64,000 nt of DNA from assembly GCF_003626535.1 (NCBI RefSeq), contig NZ_RBAL01000016.1, positions 62,001-126,000 of the forward strand. The letters run 5' to 3'. The position numbers and the translations under genes were made by a program. The notes under the pieces were generated by a model. It saw nothing but the letters and a program-made list of their open reading frames with translations, made no database searches and was not told the DNA's origin. The stretch is from Streptomyces hoynatensis. GTDB lineage: Bacteria; Actinomycetota; Actinomycetes; Streptomycetales; Streptomycetaceae. Below are positions 1-7,724 of this stretch, piece after piece; the stretch's first letter is position 1, and each line of letters opens with the position of its first letter.

Positions 1-137
1 CTCATGACGCTTCATTGCCCCGTGGCGTCTTGACAGGGAGCGCGCCGGAAACCCAGCATCGAAGCGCTTCGAACATCCACTTCGCGGGCCCGCCGGATCC
101 GGGCCGGGAGAGCCGCCGCCACCGCTGGGGAGTTCCT

Positions 138-3065
138 GTGACCGACGCACCTGTGCCCTTCCGCGACCCGCGGCTGCCCTTCGCCGAGCGGGTGGCCGAC
201 CTGCTGGGACGGCTGACCCTCCCCGAGCGCGTCGCGATGCTCCACCAGGCGGCGCCCGCCGTGGAACGCCTCGGCCTGGCGCCCTTCCGCACCGGCCAGG
301 AGGCGCTGCACGGGGTGGCCTGGATGGGCAAGGCCACCGTCTTCCCCCAGGCCGTGGGGCTCGGCGCGACCTGGAACGACGAGCTGGTCCGCCGGGTGGG
401 CGAGGCGGCGGGGCGCGAGGCCCGCGCGATGCGCGCCCGCGAGCCCAAGGTGGGCCTGAACGTCTGGTCGCCGACGGTCAACCTGCTCCGGCACCCGCTG
501 TGGGGCCGCAACGAGGAGGGCTACGCCGAGGACCCGCACCTGACGGCCGCCCTGGCCACCGCGTACACCCGCGGCCTGCGCGGCGACCACCCCGTCTACT
601 GGCGCACCGCGCCCCTCCTCAAGCACTGGCTCGCCCACAACCACGAGTGGCACCGGGACACCGCCAGCACCTCGGTGCGCTTGCGGGTGCTGCACGAGTA
701 CGAGCTCCCCGCCTTCCGCGGCCCGGTGCGGGCCGGCACGGTGATCGGCGTCATGCCGGCGTACAACCTGGTCAACGGGCGCCCCAACCACCTGTCCCCG
801 CTGCTGGAGAGCGAGTTGCGGACCTGGACTGACCGCTCCCTCGTGGTCTGCTCCGACGCCTTCGCGCCCGGCAACATCGCCGGCTCCCAGGGGTACCTGC
901 CCAGCCACGAGGAGGGCCTGGCCGCCGCGCTGCGCGCCGGCGTGGACAGCTTCACCGACGACGGCCCGCTCACCCTGAAGCGGCTGAACGGGGCGCTCGA
1001 GGCCGGCCTGATCGACCCCGGGGACGTGGACCGCGCGGTCGCCAGGCTGCTCGACATGCGGTTCCTGCTCGGCGAGTTCGACCCGGACCTCGACCCCTTC
1101 GCCGCCGACGCCGCCTTCGACACCCCCGAGCACCGGGCCCTGGCGCTCGAGGCCGCCGAGCAGGCGGTGGTGCTGCTGAAGAACGACGGGCTGCTGCCGC
1201 TGCGCCCCGGCACCCGGGTGGCGGTGGTGGGCCTGCTGGCCGACGAGGTCAAGCTCGACTGGTACAGCGGCTCGCTGCTGCGCCGCACCAGCCCGCTCGC
1301 CGGCCTCCGCGAGCGCGCGGGGGCGGACTCGGTCACCTTCGCCGAGGGGGCCGACCTGGTGCGGCTGCGCGCCGCGGGCGGCGGCTGGCTGCGGGTGCCG
1401 CCCGCGCCCGAGGCGCCCCGGGCCGAGGCGCAGGCGGCGCTCGACCCGGCGCTGCTGAGCGGCCGAACCGACCTGCCCGCCCTCACCCTCACCGGGGAGG
1501 AGGCCGAGGCCACCGGGCTGCACCTGATCGACTGGGGCGGCGGGGTGCTCACCCTGCGCGCTCCGGACGGGCGTTACCTGTCGGCGGCCGGGGACGGACT
1601 GGTGCGGGCCTCCGCCGAGCAGCCGGGCGGCTGGGTGGTGCAGGAGACGTTCTCGCTCGAACCGCACGGCGGAGGCCACCTCCTCCGGCATCTCGGTACC
1701 GGCAACCACGTGTGGGTCGCCGCCGACGGCCTCAGGGTTGCCGCCCCGCCGGAAGAAGCCGGCCCCGAGGGGGAGGCCACGGCGGGCGCCGCCGGGGAGC
1801 CGGGGGCGCCGCAGGCGGGCGAGGTCTTCTTCGTGGAGACCCTCGAACGCGGCGCGGAGGCCGTGGCCAGGGCCGCCGCCGAGGCGGACGTGGTGGTCGT
1901 GGTCGCGGGCAACGACCCGCACATCAACGGCCGGGAGACCGAGGACCGCCGCACCCTGGCGCTGCCGCCGCAGCAGGAGCGGCTGTGGCGGGCGGCGCAC
2001 GCCGCCAACCCGCGCACCGCGCTCGTCCTCACCTCCGCCTACCCCTACGCCGTTCCCGAGGCGGACGCCACGCTGCCCGCCCTGCTGTGGACCGCCCACG
2101 GCGGGCAGGCCGCCGGCACGGCGCTGGCCCGGGTCCTCTTCGGGGACGTCTCCCCCGGCGGGCGCCTGCCGCAGACCTGGTACGCCGGCGACGGGGAGCT
2201 GCCGGGGATGCTCGACTACGACCTGATCGCCGCCCGCTCCACCTACCTGTACTACGACGGGGTCCCGCTGTACCCCTTCGGCCACGGCCTGTCCTACACG
2301 GCCTTCGACTACACGGCGCTCGACGTCCGCCTCGACGGCGAGGAGCTGACGGCCGAGGTCACGGTCGCCAACGCGGGCGCGGTGCCGGGCGACGAGGTCG
2401 TGCAGCTGTACGCCAGGGCGCTGCGGCCGAGCGTGCCCAGGCCCCACCGCTGGCTGATCGGGCACCGCCGCATCCACCTGGCGCCCGGTGAGGAGCGGCG
2501 GCTGTCCTTCACCGTCCCGGTCGGCGAGACCTTCGGCTTCTTCGACGTCGGGCACGGCAGGTGGACCCTGGAGCCGGGGCCCTACGAGGTGCAGGCCGGG
2601 GCCTCCAGCCGGGACATCAGGCGGACCGCGGCGTTCGCGCTCGCGGGCGAGCCGGTGCCGCCGCGGCCGGTGCTGCGCGCCGGCCTGGCCGCCGCCTCCT
2701 TCGACGAGAGCGAGCACATCGAACTGACCGACCTCACCCCGGAGTCGGGCGACGCGGTGACCCGCGCCGCGGGCGCCACGTCCCCGGCCACGCTGCGCTA
2801 CCTGCGCTGCGACTTCGGCCAGGGGGTGACGGGAGTGCGGCTGCGCGCGGCACGCGGCGAGCCCGGCGCGGCCCGGGTGGAGCTGCGGCTGACCGGCGCG
2901 GAGGGCACCGGCTCCGGGATCACGCTCACCGTCCCCTCCACCGGGGACGACTACGCCTACGCGACGATCAGCGCCCCGCTGACCGGCCTCGCCTCCGGGG
3001 TCGGCGAGGTGCGGCTGACCCTGCACGGAGCGGTGCGGGTGGACCGGCTGGAGTTCGACTCCTGA
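138..3065 (+). CDS. Family 3 glycoside hydrolase (beta-glucosidase/xylosidase-like), multidomain
   Basis: Predicted exo-acting beta-glycosidase of 975 residues. The GTG at 138 is preceded by GGGGAG at good spacing, so I prefer it to the upstream in-frame ATG at 15. The N-terminal GH3 barrel carries the nucleophile motif CSDAF (Asp about 240). The alpha/beta domain carries GNDPHINGRETEDR, where a Glu (about 600) fits the acid/base. Between the two parts, about residues 445-550, lies an inserted stretch with beta-trefoil/fascin-like features (LTLRAPDGRYLSAAGDG, then HLLRHLGTGNHVW). A fibronectin III-like domain follows (about 735-830) and then a C-terminal CBM6-like beta-sandwich of about 120 residues. 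No signal peptide is visible, so it is probably cytoplasmic. Substrate cannot be read from sequence. GH3 family confidence is high; the accessory-domain names are inference. Confidence 0.9.
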   Translation: MTDAPVPFRDPRLPFAERVADLLGRLTLPERVAMLHQAAPAVERLGLAPFRTGQEALHGVAWMGKATVFPQAVGLGATWNDELVRRVGEAAGREARAMRAREPKVGLNVWSPTVNLLRHPLWGRNEEGYAEDPHLTAALATAYTRGLRGDHPVYWRTAPLLKHWLAHNHEWHRDTASTSVRLRVLHEYELPAFRGPVRAGTVIGVMPAYNLVNGRPNHLSPLLESELRTWTDRSLVVCSDAFAPGNIAGSQGYLPSHEEGLAAALRAGVDSFTDDGPLTLKRLNGALEAGLIDPGDVDRAVARLLDMRFLLGEFDPDLDPFAADAAFDTPEHRALALEAAEQAVVLLKNDGLLPLRPGTRVAVVGLLADEVKLDWYSGSLLRRTSPLAGLRERAGADSVTFAEGADLVRLRAAGGGWLRVPPAPEAPRAEAQAALDPALLSGRTDLPALTLTGEEAEATGLHLIDWGGGVLTLRAPDGRYLSAAGDGLVRASAEQPGGWVVQETFSLEPHGGGHLLRHLGTGNHVWVAADGLRVAAPPEEAGPEGEATAGAAGEPGAPQAGEVFFVETLERGAEAVARAAAEADVVVVVAGNDPHINGRETEDRRTLALPPQQERLWRAAHAANPRTALVLTSAYPYAVPEADATLPALLWTAHGGQAAGTALARVLFGDVSPGGRLPQTWYAGDGELPGMLDYDLIAARSTYLYYDGVPLYPFGHGLSYTAFDYTALDVRLDGEELTAEVTVANAGAVPGDEVVQLYARALRPSVPRPHRWLIGHRRIHLAPGEERRLSFTVPVGETFGFFDVGHGRWTLEPGPYEVQAGASSRDIRRTAAFALAGEPVPPRPVLRAGLAAASFDESEHIELTDLTPESGDAVTRAAGATSPATLRYLRCDFGQGVTGVRLRAARGEPGAARVELRLTGAEGTGSGITLTVPSTGDDYAYATISAPLTGLASGVGEVRLTLHGAVRVDRLEFDS

Positions 3066-3103
3066 GGCGGGCGGCCGGACGGCCGCGGCTAGACTCCGGC
3101 CCG

Positions 3104-4381
3104 ATGAACGCCTCGAACGCCTCGGCCGGCCGGGAGGCCGGGAATGGCCAGGACCACCCGGCCGCCCAGGACCACCCGGCCCCCTCGCCCGACGCCCCGG
3201 CCGCCCCGGCTCCCCCCGCCACCCCACCCGACGGCCCGGCCACCCCGGCCGATCCGGCCGCCCGGGACCGCGCGCAGGCGGCGGACGGCCGGGCCCCCGG
3301 GAGCGACCCGGAGGCCGCCGGCCCCGCCGTCACCTACGCCTTCCTGCTGCTCCCCTCGCACAACCGGGTCTACGCCCAGTCCTCCGTGGCGCTGGCCAGG
3401 GCCGAGCTCGAGGTGTTCGGGGCGGCGGTGCTCGGCGGCCGGCTCACCGACGTGGACACGACGGAGCTCGGCGGCGTGCCGTACCTCACCTTCCGGGTGC
3501 GCGGGGGCCTGGGCGACCGGGACCTGCGCTACCTGTCCAACCTGTCCTCGCTGTACGCGCTCTTCGCCCTGGAGGACGGGCGGCTCACCCCGCTCCCGCT
3601 CCGCCGCCTGGACAAATTCGCCAGCGACCTGATCACGATCCAGAAGTACTCGGGCAAGACCAACGAGGACTTCACCAAGCTCCTGCTCAACGTGACCGCC
3701 CTGGCCACCGAGGCCCCCGAGCGGCTGCTGACCGGGGAGCTGCGGCTGCTCGACCCGCTGTGCGGGCGCGGCACCACGCTCAACCAGGCGGTGATGTACG
3801 GCCTGGACGCGGCCGGCGTCGACCACGACGGCAAGAGCTTCGAGGCGTACGGCACCTTCCTGCGGCAGTGGCTGAAGAACAGCCGCATCAAGCACCACGC
3901 GGAGACCTCGACCGTGCGCCGGGACCGCAAGAGCCTCGGCCGGCGCCTCCACGTCACGCTGGGCGAGACGAAGGAGCTCTACAAGAAGGGCGAGGCGATC
4001 GAGGTCACGGTGATCCACGCCGACACCGCGGCGAGCGGGGCCTTCTTCAGGCGCGGCTCCTTCGACCTGATCGTCACGGACGCGCCCTACGGCGTGCGGT
4101 ACGGCAGCCGCGCGGCCGAGGAGCTGTCCCGCTCCCCGGTGCCCCTGCTGGCCTCGGCCCTGCCGGTGTGGGCCGGGCTGCTGCGGCCCGGCGGCGCCCT
4201 CGGCCTCTCCTGGAACACCCACGTCGCCCGCCGGGCCGAGCTCGCCGAGCTGCTGGCCGGGCACGGCTTCACCGTCCTGGACGGCGAGCCGTACCGCGGC
4301 TTCCGGCATCGCGTCGACCAGTCGATCGACCGCGACCTGATCGTGGCGCGGCTGGAGCGGCCTACAGGTCGAGGCCGGTGA
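3104..4381 (+). CDS. TRM11-like SAM-dependent methyltransferase
   Basis: Rossmann-fold methyltransferase of 425 residues, probably acting on RNA, related to the TRM11/THUMP class. The ATG at 3104 was chosen; the first 75 residues are Ala/Pro-rich and likely disordered. Motif I is LDPLCGRGTTL (about 216-226), binding SAM. Motif IV is IVTDAPYGVRY (about 323-333), corresponding to the D/N-P-P-Y motif of amino-methyltransferases but with Ala in place of the first Pro. The middle domain (about 76-205) may act as the substrate-recognition part, but no clear THUMP signature can be read. The 3' end overlaps the convergent aldehyde dehydrogenase gene by 20 bp. The RNA target is unknown. Confidence 0.8.
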   Translation: MNASNASAGREAGNGQDHPAAQDHPAPSPDAPAAPAPPATPPDGPATPADPAARDRAQAADGRAPGSDPEAAGPAVTYAFLLLPSHNRVYAQSSVALARAELEVFGAAVLGGRLTDVDTTELGGVPYLTFRVRGGLGDRDLRYLSNLSSLYALFALEDGRLTPLPLRRLDKFASDLITIQKYSGKTNEDFTKLLLNVTALATEAPERLLTGELRLLDPLCGRGTTLNQAVMYGLDAAGVDHDGKSFEAYGTFLRQWLKNSRIKHHAETSTVRRDRKSLGRRLHVTLGETKELYKKGEAIEVTVIHADTAASGAFFRRGSFDLIVTDAPYGVRYGSRAAEELSRSPVPLLASALPVWAGLLRPGGALGLSWNTHVARRAELAELLAGHGFTVLDGEPYRGFRHRVDQSIDRDLIVARLERPTGRGR

Positions 4382-5810
4382 GGACCATCACCCGCTCGTA
4401 GGTGTAGTCCTCCATCGCGAAGGCCACGCCCTCGCGGCCCACGCCCGAGGCCTTGACCCCGCCGTAGGGCATCTGGTCCCCGCGGTAGGAGGGCACGTCG
4501 CCGATGATCACGCCGCCCACCTCGAGGGCGCGGTGGGCGCGGAACGCGGCCTGCACGTCGTGGGTGAACACGCCCGCCTGGAGGCCGAACTGCGAGTCGT
4601 TCGCCGCCGCGTAGGCCGCCTCCTCGCCCGCCACCCGGCTCAGCAGCAGGACCGGGCCGAAGACCTCCTCGGTGGCCACCTTCGCGTCGCCTGGCACCTC
4701 CTCGAGCACGGTCGGCCGGTAGCTCGCGCCCTCCCGCACGCCCCCGGTGAGCACCTTCGCGCCGGCCTCGCTCGCCTCCTTCACCCAGCCCTCCACGCGC
4801 CTGGCGGCGTCCTCGCTGATCAGCGGGCCCACGTCGGTGGCCTCGTCGGCCGGGTCGCCGAGCCGCAGCGCCTCCACCGCCGCCACCACGCGCGGCACGA
4901 GACGGTCGTAGACGGTCTCGTCGGCCAGCACCCGCTGCACGGCGATGCAGGACTGCCCGCCCTGGTAGTTGGAGAAGGTCGCGATGCGCTGCGCGGCCCA
5001 GTCGAGATCGGCGTCCGAGGAGTAGTCCGCCAGGACGATCGCCGCGCCATTGCCGCCGAGTTCCAGGGTGACGCGCTTGCGCGGCACCGAGTCCCGGATC
5101 GCCCAGCCCACCGGCACCGAGCCGGTGAAGGAGATGATCGGCAGCCGCGGGTCCTGCACCAGCGGGGGCATCGCCTCGTTGGGCACCGGAAGCACGCTCC
5201 AGGCGCCGGCGGGCAGGTCGGTGCCCGCGAGCAACTCGCCGAGCAGCAGCGCGGTCAGCGGGGTGGCCGGGGCCGGCTTGAGGATGATCGGCGCGCCCGC
5301 GGCGAGGGCGGGGGCCACCTTGTGGGCGCACAGGTTCAGCGGGAAGTTGAACGGCGCGATGCCGAGGACGGGCCCGTAGGGCACGCGCCTGGTGATCGCC
5401 AGCCTCCCGGCGCCGCTGGGGTCGGCGTCCAGGCGCTGGCCCGTGGCGCCGTTGAACCGGCGGGCCTCGTCGGCGGCCCAGCGGAAGACCGACTGGCAGC
5501 GGGCGACCTCCACCCGCGCCCACTTCAGCGGCTTTCCGCTCTCCGCCGTGATCAGCCCGGCGAACTCCTCGGCGCGCTCCGCCAGCCGCCGCCCCACGAG
5601 GTCCAGCGCCGCGGCCCTGACGTGGGCGGGGGTGGCCGCGAACTCGCCGGCCACGGCCGCCGCGGCGGCGACGGCCTCCTCGGTCTGGGCGGCGGTCGGC
5701 AGGCCGACGGTGCCGACGGTGCGGCCGTCCCAGGGGGAGGTGACCTCGAGCGTGTCCTCGCCGTGCGCCTCGTGTCCGGCAAGCCAGAAGGGTGTCGTCG
5801 CCGTCGTCAT
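4362..5810 (-). CDS. NAD(P)-dependent aldehyde dehydrogenase
   Basis: Aldehyde dehydrogenase of 482 residues, the usual length of the superfamily. Visible elements are the Asn loop APFNFPLN, the general base Glu250 in LELGG, and the catalytic nucleophile Cys288 in QGGQSC. The C terminus has MPYGGVKASGVGREG. It resembles the branch of benzaldehyde/glyceraldehyde-3-phosphate-type or succinate-semialdehyde-type enzymes; the natural aldehyde is uncertain. The ATG at 5810 starts MTTATTPFWLAG. A PucR-family regulator is encoded upstream on the same strand, 173 bp away, and a GABA aminotransferase lies 8 kb away. A role in amine or GABA-derived aldehyde oxidation under PucR control is therefore plausible but inferred. 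Confidence 0.9.
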   Translation of the reverse strand: MTTATTPFWLAGHEAHGEDTLEVTSPWDGRTVGTVGLPTAAQTEEAVAAAAAVAGEFAATPAHVRAAALDLVGRRLAERAEEFAGLITAESGKPLKWARVEVARCQSVFRWAADEARRFNGATGQRLDADPSGAGRLAITRRVPYGPVLGIAPFNFPLNLCAHKVAPALAAGAPIILKPAPATPLTALLLGELLAGTDLPAGAWSVLPVPNEAMPPLVQDPRLPIISFTGSVPVGWAIRDSVPRKRVTLELGGNGAAIVLADYSSDADLDWAAQRIATFSNYQGGQSCIAVQRVLADETVYDRLVPRVVAAVEALRLGDPADEATDVGPLISEDAARRVEGWVKEASEAGAKVLTGGVREGASYRPTVLEEVPGDAKVATEEVFGPVLLLSRVAGEEAAYAAANDSQFGLQAGVFTHDVQAAFRAHRALEVGGVIIGDVPSYRGDQMPYGGVKASGVGREGVAFAMEDYTYERVMVLTGLDL

Positions 5811-5983
5811 CGCATCTCCCGCCTTCCGTGGGGTCTGCTGCCTGGTGCGGTCGGTCCTCGGCTCCACCGTAGGGGCTTTCGGCCCGCCCGCGACTTGGCC
5901 GCAGTGGAGCGGTCCATCCGGCGCGCCCGCCACGATGGCCAGCCCCGCGGCGGGCGGCTCCGCCGGGCCCGCGGGCGCCGGCC

Positions 5984-7537
5984 TCACCGTCCCGGCGGGG
6001 CCGTGGCCTTCAGCGCGAGCCACAGCTCCATCCGCACGTCCGGGTCGTCCAGGGACCGGTCGAGGATCTCCTCCACGCGCCGCATCCGGTACCGCAGCGT
6101 GTGCCGGTGGACGCCGAGGTCGGCCGCCGCCGCGTCCCACTGGCCGTGCCTGGCGAGCCAGGCGCGCAACGAGGCCACCAGGTCGCCGCGCCCCCGCTCG
6201 TCGTGGTCGCGCAGCGCGCGCAGCAGGCCGTCCGCGAAGGCCCGCACCGCGTCGTCGGCGAGCAGCGGCATCACCGATCCGGTGGCCACGTCGTTGTGCT
6301 CCACCAGGGCCCGGCCGCGGCGCCTGGCGACCAGCAGGGCGGCCCGCGCGTGCTGGTAGGCGGCGTCCGCGGAGGCGAGGCCGGTGGGGGCCGACATGCC
6401 GAGGGCCAGGCCCTCGGCCCTGCCCTCGGGGGCGAGCCGCGCGTAGTCCTCGCAGGCCGCCATCGCCGCCCCGCCGTCCGCCGCGACCACCACCAGCCCC
6501 TCCCCGTCGGCGGCGGCGAGCACCGGCTCCCCGGCCCGCTGCGCCGCGGCCTCGACGGCGAGTCCGAAGTCCTCGAGCACCGCGGGGTCGCCGTTCGACT
6601 CGGCGACGAGCACCCGCAGCGGGGCGTCGAGCAGCCCGCCGTACAACTGGCCCGCGACCGCCCTGGCGTGGTCAGGCTCGCCGCTCAGCAGCATCCGGAG
6701 CACCGCGCCGCCGAGCCTGGCCTCGGCCGCCTGGTAGGCGCTGGAGCGCTCGGTGGTCAACGTCAGCACGGCGACGGCGGACTGGATGGCGTAGCGCTCC
6801 GCGGTCGCGGGCGGCGCGGCGGTGCCGATGGCGAGGATCGCGCGCGGCACCTGCCCGCTGCCCACCGACTGCAGCTCCACCCGGTCCTCCTCGGGCCCGG
6901 CGGCGCACACCGCGGTGGCGGGCGCGGTGCGCTGGCCGAGCCGCCGCACGTCCTGGGTGAGCCGCCCGGCGCGGCGCGCGGCCCAGGCCGGGGCCACGGC
7001 GGTGACCGTGCCGGTGAGGTCGTAGAGCGCGGCCCAGCCGCCGACCTGCGCCGCCAGCCGCTCCAGGAGCGCGCGCTGCCCGCCGTCCGAGAGCGCGGCC
7101 CGGGTCAGCTCGCGCTGGGCGGCGAACCCGGCGGTGACCGCGCGGTACTGCTCGGCGGCCATCACCGCCGAGACGGCCTTGCTGATGGCGATGAAGGGCG
7201 TGGGGCGCGGCACTTCGAGCAGCGGGAGATCCGCCTCGCGGGCGGCGGCGAGCAGGGCGGGCGGCACCTCGGGGTGGTTGACCCCGACGCCGAAGCCGAG
7301 GCCCACCACGCCCGCCTCGCACAGCCTGGCCACGTAGGCGCGCATGGCCTCGGCGTCGTCCACGGCCAGGTTGAGCCCGGTGGTCAGCAGCAGCTCGCCG
7401 CCGTCGAGCCAGGGGGTGGGATCGGAGAGCTCGCTCGCGTGCGCCCACCGCACCTCGGCCGCCAGGCGCTCCCGGCCCGCGAGCACGCTGAGCCTGAGCG
7501 CGGTGTGCTGGACAAGTGAGGCGAGGGAAGGGTGCAT
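5984..7537 (-). CDS. PucR-family transcriptional regulator
   Basis: DNA-binding regulator of 517 residues with the three-part PucR/CdaR architecture. Residues about 1-125 form the purine-catabolism N-terminal domain (HPSLASLVQHTALRLSVLAG, then DGGELLLTTGLNL). The central part resembles the GGDEF-like module of this family. The C-terminal 70 residues form the PucR helix-turn-helix (RAWLARHGQWDAAAADLGVH, then RHTLRYRMRRVEEIL). Such proteins often activate neighbouring catabolic genes (purine, GABA, amine). The adjacent aldehyde dehydrogenase downstream on the same strand is the likely target. The ligand is unknown. Confidence 0.9.
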   Translation of the reverse strand: MHPSLASLVQHTALRLSVLAGRERLAAEVRWAHASELSDPTPWLDGGELLLTTGLNLAVDDAEAMRAYVARLCEAGVVGLGFGVGVNHPEVPPALLAAAREADLPLLEVPRPTPFIAISKAVSAVMAAEQYRAVTAGFAAQRELTRAALSDGGQRALLERLAAQVGGWAALYDLTGTVTAVAPAWAARRAGRLTQDVRRLGQRTAPATAVCAAGPEEDRVELQSVGSGQVPRAILAIGTAAPPATAERYAIQSAVAVLTLTTERSSAYQAAEARLGGAVLRMLLSGEPDHARAVAGQLYGGLLDAPLRVLVAESNGDPAVLEDFGLAVEAAAQRAGEPVLAAADGEGLVVVAADGGAAMAACEDYARLAPEGRAEGLALGMSAPTGLASADAAYQHARAALLVARRRGRALVEHNDVATGSVMPLLADDAVRAFADGLLRALRDHDERGRGDLVASLRAWLARHGQWDAAAADLGVHRHTLRYRMRRVEEILDRSLDDPDVRMELWLALKATAPPGR

Positions 7538-7724
7538 TGATCACCTTGGGGAGCCAGGACGACACGTACCATCACCGTACAGTGGCCTGGCATATGCGCA
7601 GGTGGGCAGCTGCGGAAGGCGGCGAATACCGGCCGTTCCGCCCGGGGCCGGCCACCGGTGCGGGGGCCGGGCCCGGAATCCGGCGCCGTCACCGGGAGAT
7701 TCACCGGCCCGCGGCGCCCCCGCA
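7538..7724. other. Intergenic region between PucR and TraG-like genes
   Basis: This 187-bp spacer lies upstream of the PucR gene and downstream of the orphan ATPase gene, both on the minus strand. It should contain the pucR promoter and the ATPase terminator. GC-rich complementary stretches (around 7645-7680) could form the terminator, but no single clean hairpin dominates. No gene seen. Confidence 0.4.

Noticed and set aside
12..3227. A 1071-codon antisense frame over the GH3 gene
   Set aside because: A shadow of the GH3 gene with unusual residue composition and no recognisable domains.
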